Source: Nisaea sp. (GTDB taxonomy: Bacteria > Pseudomonadota > Alphaproteobacteria > Thalassobaculales > Thalassobaculaceae). Taken from it: a stretch of 64,000 nucleotides of DNA. The stretch lies in contig NZ_JAXMNY010000001.1 in the NCBI RefSeq assembly GCF_034670185.1, positions 1,955,224-2,019,223 of the forward strand, in the 5' to 3' direction. Numbering within the stretch: position 1 is the first letter of the stretch; each line of letters begins with the position of its first letter. This document shows, piece after piece, positions 60,108-64,000 of the stretch. The notes below the pieces were generated by a model, which was not told the DNA's origin, did no database searches, and saw only the letters and a list, made by a program, of their open reading frames with translations. The translations under genes and the position numbers were made by a program.

Positions 60108-61029
60108 GTGGCTCCTCCCGCGAGGAGGCCCGGACATAGAACAGCAGCGCTGCCATCACGATCAGCAGCAGAAGGATCGACAGCGACGAGCCGAGCGGCC
60201 AGTTCCGGCCCTGCCCGAATTGTAGTTCGATGAAGTTGCCAATCATCATGTTCTTGCCGCCGCCGAGCACGCGCGGTGTCACGTAGGCGCCGAGCGAAGG
60301 CACGAAAACCAGGATCGATCCCGCCACGATGCCGGGCTTGATGATCGGCAGGATGACTTTGCGGAACACCTGCAGGCGGTTTGCGTAGAGATCGTAACCC
60401 GCCTCGACCAGCCGGAAATCCAGCCGCTCGATCGCGGCATAGAGCGGCAGCACCATGAGCGGCAGGTAGACATAGGCCATGCCGATCAGGACGGCCGTAT
60501 CTGTGTAGAGGATCTGGATCGGTTCGGCGATCAGCCCGAGGCTCATGAGGCTGTTATTCACGATGCCCTCATTCCGCAGCATCTCGAGAATGGCGAAGGT
60601 CCGGATCAGCAGATTGGTCCAGAACGGGATGGTGATCAGGAACAGCCAGAAAGTGCGCTGCCTGCCAGACCGGGTGGCGATGAAGTAGGCAGTCGGCAAC
60701 CCGAGCAAGAGCGTGATGAGTGTCGTGGCGAGGGAAAGCCGGACGGAACGCCAGAAAATCGTCAGATGCGCATCGGCCAGCCCGACCGTGTCGTCGAAAA
60801 TATCGCGGGAAAACAGGATCTGAAACCAGGCATTGAAGGACGGCTCCCAGACGACACCGCTGAAATCGCCGGGCTTAAGGAAGGAATAGACCAGCACGAT
60901 CAAAAGCGGGCCGGAGGCCCCCACCAGCAGAAGCAGGATTGCCGGCAGCGAGAGCAGCCAGTTGCGCCGGATCCGGCGGTTTGTCGCTTCCGCTTCCAGA
61001 GAACGCGGCTGTCCAGCTTCGAGTGTCAT
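60100..61029 (-). CDS. ABC transporter permease, PotB-like
   Basis: A 309-residue inner-membrane permease with about six helices. The EAA loop is in IERLDFRLVEAGYDLYANRLQVFRKVILPIIKPGIVAG. The N-terminal cytosolic stretch and LLLVGASGPLLIVLVYSF are typical. It overlaps the PotA gene by four bases (ATGA) and the PotC gene by eight, so the three are translated in a chain. Confidence 0.92.
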   Translation of the reverse strand: MTLEAGQPRSLEAEATNRRIRRNWLLSLPAILLLLVGASGPLLIVLVYSFLKPGDFSGVVWEPSFNAWFQILFSRDIFDDTVGLADAHLTIFWRSVRLSLATTLITLLLGLPTAYFIATRSGRQRTFWLFLITIPFWTNLLIRTFAILEMLRNEGIVNNSLMSLGLIAEPIQILYTDTAVLIGMAYVYLPLMVLPLYAAIERLDFRLVEAGYDLYANRLQVFRKVILPIIKPGIVAGSILVFVPSLGAYVTPRVLGGGKNMMIGNFIELQFGQGRNWPLGSSLSILLLLIVMAALLFYVRASSREEPHG

Positions 61030-62099
61030 GACCCGTCCTCGACAACGCGCAGGCCCCCGGACGCGAAACGAACACCGGCCTGCTCCCCTTTGACGAGGCT
61101 CCGGTCGGCTTCCGCCTGCACCCGGGCGACAAGCACACTGCCATCCCCAAGATCGACATGGGCGTGCATGTCCGTGCCGAAATAAACCAGCTCGGTGATC
61201 GTCCCCGCCAGAACGCCCTCACCCGCCGGATCGAGCTCAACCTGCTCCGGCCGGATCGAGACGGTGACTTTGCTGCCCGTCACCAGATCGTCCGGCACTA
61301 CGGCAGGCACCTTATTGCCATTAGCCAACGTCACCATGCCGGCTTCCACCACTTCGGCCGGCAGGAAGTTGGACTCGCCGATGAAGTCAGCCACGAAACG
61401 GTTTGTCGGTGCATTGTAGATGTCGCGCGGCGCGCCGATCTGCTGAATGCGGCCCGCACTCATGACCGCGATCCGGTCAGACATCGTCAGCGCTTCTTCC
61501 TGATCGTGCGTGACGAAGATAAAGGTGATGCCCGTGTCCATCTGCATCCGCTTCAGCTCGATCTGCATCTGCTTGCGCAGCTTCAGGTCAAGTGCGGACA
61601 AAGGCTCATCGAGCAACAGCACGGATGGTTTCGGCGCCAGCGCACGGGCAAGTGCAACACGCTGCTGCTGGCCGCCGGAAAGCTGGCTGGGATAGCGATG
61701 TGCCATCTCCTCCATGCGCACCAGAGCCAGAACCTCGTCAACCGCGTGCGTGATCTCTTTCTTCGTCCTGCCCAGCATCTCCAGGCCGAAGCCGACATTC
61801 TGAGCCACGGTCAGGTGCGGGAAGAGCGCATAGCTCTGGAACACCGTGTTGACCGGCCGCTTGAAGGGCGGATCTGTCGTAATGTCCACGCCATCCAGCA
61901 CGATGCTGCCAAAAGTGGGGGTCTCGAAACCGGCGATCAGCCGCAGCAGCGTGGTCTTGCCGCATCCGGACGGGCCGAGCAGCGTAAAAAATTCGTTGGT
62001 CTTGATGTCCACTGACACATCGTCGAGCGCGCGCAGTCCGCCGGATAGAGATCCGAAGACCTTCGTAATCGACTGCGCGGAAACCGCTATGTCACTCAT
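61026..62099 (-). CDS. ABC transporter ATPase, PotA-like
   Basis: A 357-residue ATPase. Walker A is GPSGCGKTTLLRLIAGFE, the signature is LSGGQQQRVALARALAP and Walker B is LLLDEPLSALD, all intact. The C-terminal TOBE domain (VSIRPEQVELDPAGEGVLAGTITELVYFGTDMHAHVDLGDG) matches polyamine-type ATPases. It energises uptake through PotB/PotC. Its start overlaps the amidase stop by eight bases, so it is translationally coupled to that gene. Confidence 0.93.
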   Translation of the reverse strand: MSDIAVSAQSITKVFGSLSGGLRALDDVSVDIKTNEFFTLLGPSGCGKTTLLRLIAGFETPTFGSIVLDGVDITTDPPFKRPVNTVFQSYALFPHLTVAQNVGFGLEMLGRTKKEITHAVDEVLALVRMEEMAHRYPSQLSGGQQQRVALARALAPKPSVLLLDEPLSALDLKLRKQMQIELKRMQMDTGITFIFVTHDQEEALTMSDRIAVMSAGRIQQIGAPRDIYNAPTNRFVADFIGESNFLPAEVVEAGMVTLANGNKVPAVVPDDLVTGSKVTVSIRPEQVELDPAGEGVLAGTITELVYFGTDMHAHVDLGDGSVLVARVQAEADRSLVKGEQAGVRFASGGLRVVEDGS

Positions 62100-63591
62100 T
62101 CACCCTGCTCCCCTCACCGGCACGCATCCCTGCGAGCGGTGGGCGTTTGTGAAACCACGGCTGCGCACGCTCCAGCTCGGCACAAATTCCCATCAGGAGT
62201 TCGTCCGCCCCGAACGGAGCGGCCAGATGTACGCCGATGGGCAACCCCGCGCGCGACCAGGCAAGTGGAACAGACGCTGCCGGCTGGCCCGTGGCATTGA
62301 AGGAGGCGGTGTAAGGCGAATATGCAAACACGCCGTCTGGGCCGAGCCGGTAGTCGAGATAACTCTCCCGGTCATGAGAAAACCGCCCGACCCTGGCAGG
62401 AGGTTCCGCCAATGTCGGGCTGACCAGCAGATCGAACCGGTCGAAAAAGACCGCCATCTGCCGCCCGTACTCATGCACAGTTTCCAGCGCATCAAGATAA
62501 GCCGCGCCGGATATCGTCGCAGCAAACTCACAGGCACTGCGCGAGACTGGCTCGAGATCGTCCGGCAGTAGGTCACGACCGAGCCGCTTCAGTTTGTGTT
62601 GCACCCCGAGCGCCGTGCCGCAGGCCACGATCTCTGTCCAGGCCTGCATCATCCCCGCCGTATCCGCTTCCGGATGGGCGATTTCGACGTGATGGCCCAT
62701 ATCCGAAAGCAGCGCCGCTGCCGCTTCCGCCGCTGCCGCACATTCCGGATCGACCGGTTCGCCATCAAGTGTCGTTGTACACAGCGCCACCCGAAGACCC
62801 TTGCGGCTCGTCTCCAAGGCATCCATGAAGCTTGCGTCCAGCGGCGGCGCCACATAGGGCGCCCCGAGATCCGTGCCGGAGCAAATGTCGAGCAACAGCG
62901 CACTGTCCCGCACCGACCGGGTCAGGAACCCTTCAATAGCCATCCCGCCCCAGCCCTCACCCGACGCGGGACCGTCTGGCAGGCGCGCACGCGTCGGCTT
63001 GAAACCGAACAAGCCGCAGCTTGAGGCAGGAATACGAATGGACCCGCCTCCGTCCGAGCCATGGGCGGCGGGAACGATGCCCGCCGACACAGCAGCTCCG
63101 GAGCCGCCGGACGATCCGCCCGGCGTATGATCGGTATTCCAGGGATTACGCGTCGGCCCGCCATAAACGGCGGCTTCTGTCGCACAGCCGATACCGCCTT
63201 CCGGCGACGTGGTGCGGCCGAACACCACCAGACCGGCCGCGAGCAGTCTCTGGACCAGGTTGGAATTGTAGGAATAGGTCGTGTTCTTCAGAAGCCTGGA
63301 GCCATTGTTCCCCGGAAAACCAATAGCCTCCGCCCCAAGATCCTTAAGCAGAAATGGAACACCCGAGAGCGGCCCTTTCGGCACACCCGCCTTGATTGTC
63401 TCCCGCGCCCGGTCGGCTTGGACCTGAGTGACCGCGTTCAGTTGCGGATTAAGCGCTTCAACCCGCGCGAGTGCGGTGGAAAGCGCCTCTTCGGGGCTGA
63501 AATCCCCCGCGGCAATCCCCTGGGCGAGCCCGGTTGCATCAAAGTCATCGTAATCGGGCAGAATCTGCACTCTCACCGTCTCCGCTATCAT
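62092..63591 (-). CDS. Amidase (amidase-signature family)
   Basis: A 499-residue amidase of the Ser-Ser-Lys family. The catalytic lysine is in SGVPFLLKDLG. The glycine-serine region TPGGSSGGSGAAVSAG is followed by HGSDGGGSIRIPASSCGLFGFKP, which carries the cis-serine and nucleophilic serine. Substrates of the family range from aryl amides to glutamyl-tRNA, but no gatB is nearby, so this is a metabolic amidase. The ATG at 63591 is used in place of an upstream TTG. As first gene of the pot-type operon it may release an amine that is then imported, or hydrolyse an imported amide. Confidence 0.9.
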   Translation of the reverse strand: MIAETVRVQILPDYDDFDATGLAQGIAAGDFSPEEALSTALARVEALNPQLNAVTQVQADRARETIKAGVPKGPLSGVPFLLKDLGAEAIGFPGNNGSRLLKNTTYSYNSNLVQRLLAAGLVVFGRTTSPEGGIGCATEAAVYGGPTRNPWNTDHTPGGSSGGSGAAVSAGIVPAAHGSDGGGSIRIPASSCGLFGFKPTRARLPDGPASGEGWGGMAIEGFLTRSVRDSALLLDICSGTDLGAPYVAPPLDASFMDALETSRKGLRVALCTTTLDGEPVDPECAAAAEAAAALLSDMGHHVEIAHPEADTAGMMQAWTEIVACGTALGVQHKLKRLGRDLLPDDLEPVSRSACEFAATISGAAYLDALETVHEYGRQMAVFFDRFDLLVSPTLAEPPARVGRFSHDRESYLDYRLGPDGVFAYSPYTASFNATGQPAASVPLAWSRAGLPIGVHLAAPFGADELLMGICAELERAQPWFHKRPPLAGMRAGEGSRVNE

Positions 63592-63603
63592 AGCAACAGG
63601 CAA

Positions 63604-63866
63604 GCCAGCCGAACCTGCTGTTTAAACTGTTAACTAAGACGGGCCCGCGCACAACGGCCATTCTGCTGCCTCAGGGGGCTATGAAGATACCCGGTGGAGA
63701 CAATTCCGGAATATGCAAGGCTCTGCTTGGGTTCACGCTCGGCCGTGCCGCACTCAAGTGGTTTAAGAGCTTTGTTGACGCCAGCAGGTTTCGAGTGGTT
63801 GAGGTAATTATTAGGGATTTCCGTTCAATGACCCCAGCCCTGCCAACTGCTTCCACTATGCTTCCA
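63604..63866. other. Gene-poor region before the terminator of tRNA-fMet
   Basis: Small frames on both strands here have no family signature and no ribosome binding site. The stretch holds the promoter side of the amidase gene. I see no repeat or RNA gene before the terminator at 63867-63906. Confidence 0.4.
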
Positions 63867-63906
63867 AGAAACAAAAAACGGCCCAGCCTGGAATGGCTAA
63901 GCCGTT
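63867..63906 (-). terminator. Rho-independent terminator of tRNA-fMet
   Basis: On the minus strand AACGGC ... GCCGTT forms a stem with an inner AGCC/GGCT pairing, followed by TTTTGTTTCTT. It lies 17 bases beyond the tRNA 3' end. Confidence 0.75.
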
Positions 63907-63922
63907 GATATAGTGTTTAGTT

Positions 63923-63999
<77 letters not shown>

Positions 64000-64000
64000 C

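Noticed and set aside
63681..63908. 75-codon frame near the window end
   Set aside because: It runs into the terminator of tRNA-fMet and has no recognisable motif.

Overview
The window reads as about 64 kb of chromosome from a GC-rich, motile, free-living alphaproteobacterium, most likely a marine Rhodospirillales-type organism. This is inferred from gene content, not from a search: TAXI-type TRAP and polyamine-type ABC importers, KatG, FliG and flagellin, a PAS_5-like protein, a 137-residue Rrf2 regulator and TIGR04372-like glycosyltransferases. Coding density is high and most genes start at a recognisable Shine-Dalgarno. Several genes sit in tightly overlapping operons.

Layout. 0-5 kb: two tandem TIGR04372-like glycosyltransferase paralogues, the second translationally coupled to an EamA/DMT exporter, then an unrecognised 410-residue protein. 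5.3-13.6 kb: tRNA-Leu(CAA), a YqaA/DedA-type membrane protein, and a minus-strand sulfur-transfer operon (Rrf2 regulator, cysteine desulfurase, [2Fe-2S] ferredoxin, TenA, MnmA), followed by an alpha/beta hydrolase, AnmK and TyrS. 13.6-28.5 kb: core housekeeping genes (AsmA-like protein, GlnE, RecQ, Bcp, a flagellin, Cdd, HisI), a DUF455 ferritin-like protein coupled to an unusual SRPBCC/zinc-ribbon/adenylate cyclase fusion, and an M20 peptidase. 28.5-29.9 kb: a sharply AT-rich island holding only two coupled genes, a 280-residue soluble protein and a 149-residue four-helix membrane protein. Their sizes, order and topology match the lambda RexA/RexB abortive-infection pair. 29.9-42.6 kb: a CydDC-like ABC transporter fused in one chain, a divergent LysR regulator, a REP-like inverted repeat, a PPOX-family protein, a DksA-like protein with FliG, a divergent EAL-like protein, UspA, DUF547, a hydratase of the fumarylacetoacetase family, an FNT channel and a small ParB-like protein. 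42.7-45.1 kb: tRNA-Arg(CCT) followed by an accessory stretch with a possible ParE remnant, a GNAT-like protein, a PAS_5-like protein overlapping it tail to tail, and a 35-residue DUF2474-like peptide. 45.1-58.2 kb: an NAD-dependent 3-hydroxyacid dehydrogenase, a TAXI TRAP transporter, KatG with a PerR-box-like operator, a catabolic operon (split TPP decarboxylase, acyl-CoA dehydrogenase, family III CoA-transferase) with a divergent LysR, DUF2238/DUF2267 genes and a decayed LysR tail. 58.2-64 kb: an amidase/potABCD-type import operon and tRNA-fMet.

How the genes work together. The clearest functional units are: sulfur delivery from cysteine to tRNA (desulfurase to MnmA); import coupled to hydrolysis (amidase with PotABCD); peroxide defence (KatG, Bcp, possibly under PerR-like control); carboxylic-acid catabolism under a LysR regulator; and the candidate membrane-acting defence pair in the AT-rich island, which is the best candidate here for an undescribed system.
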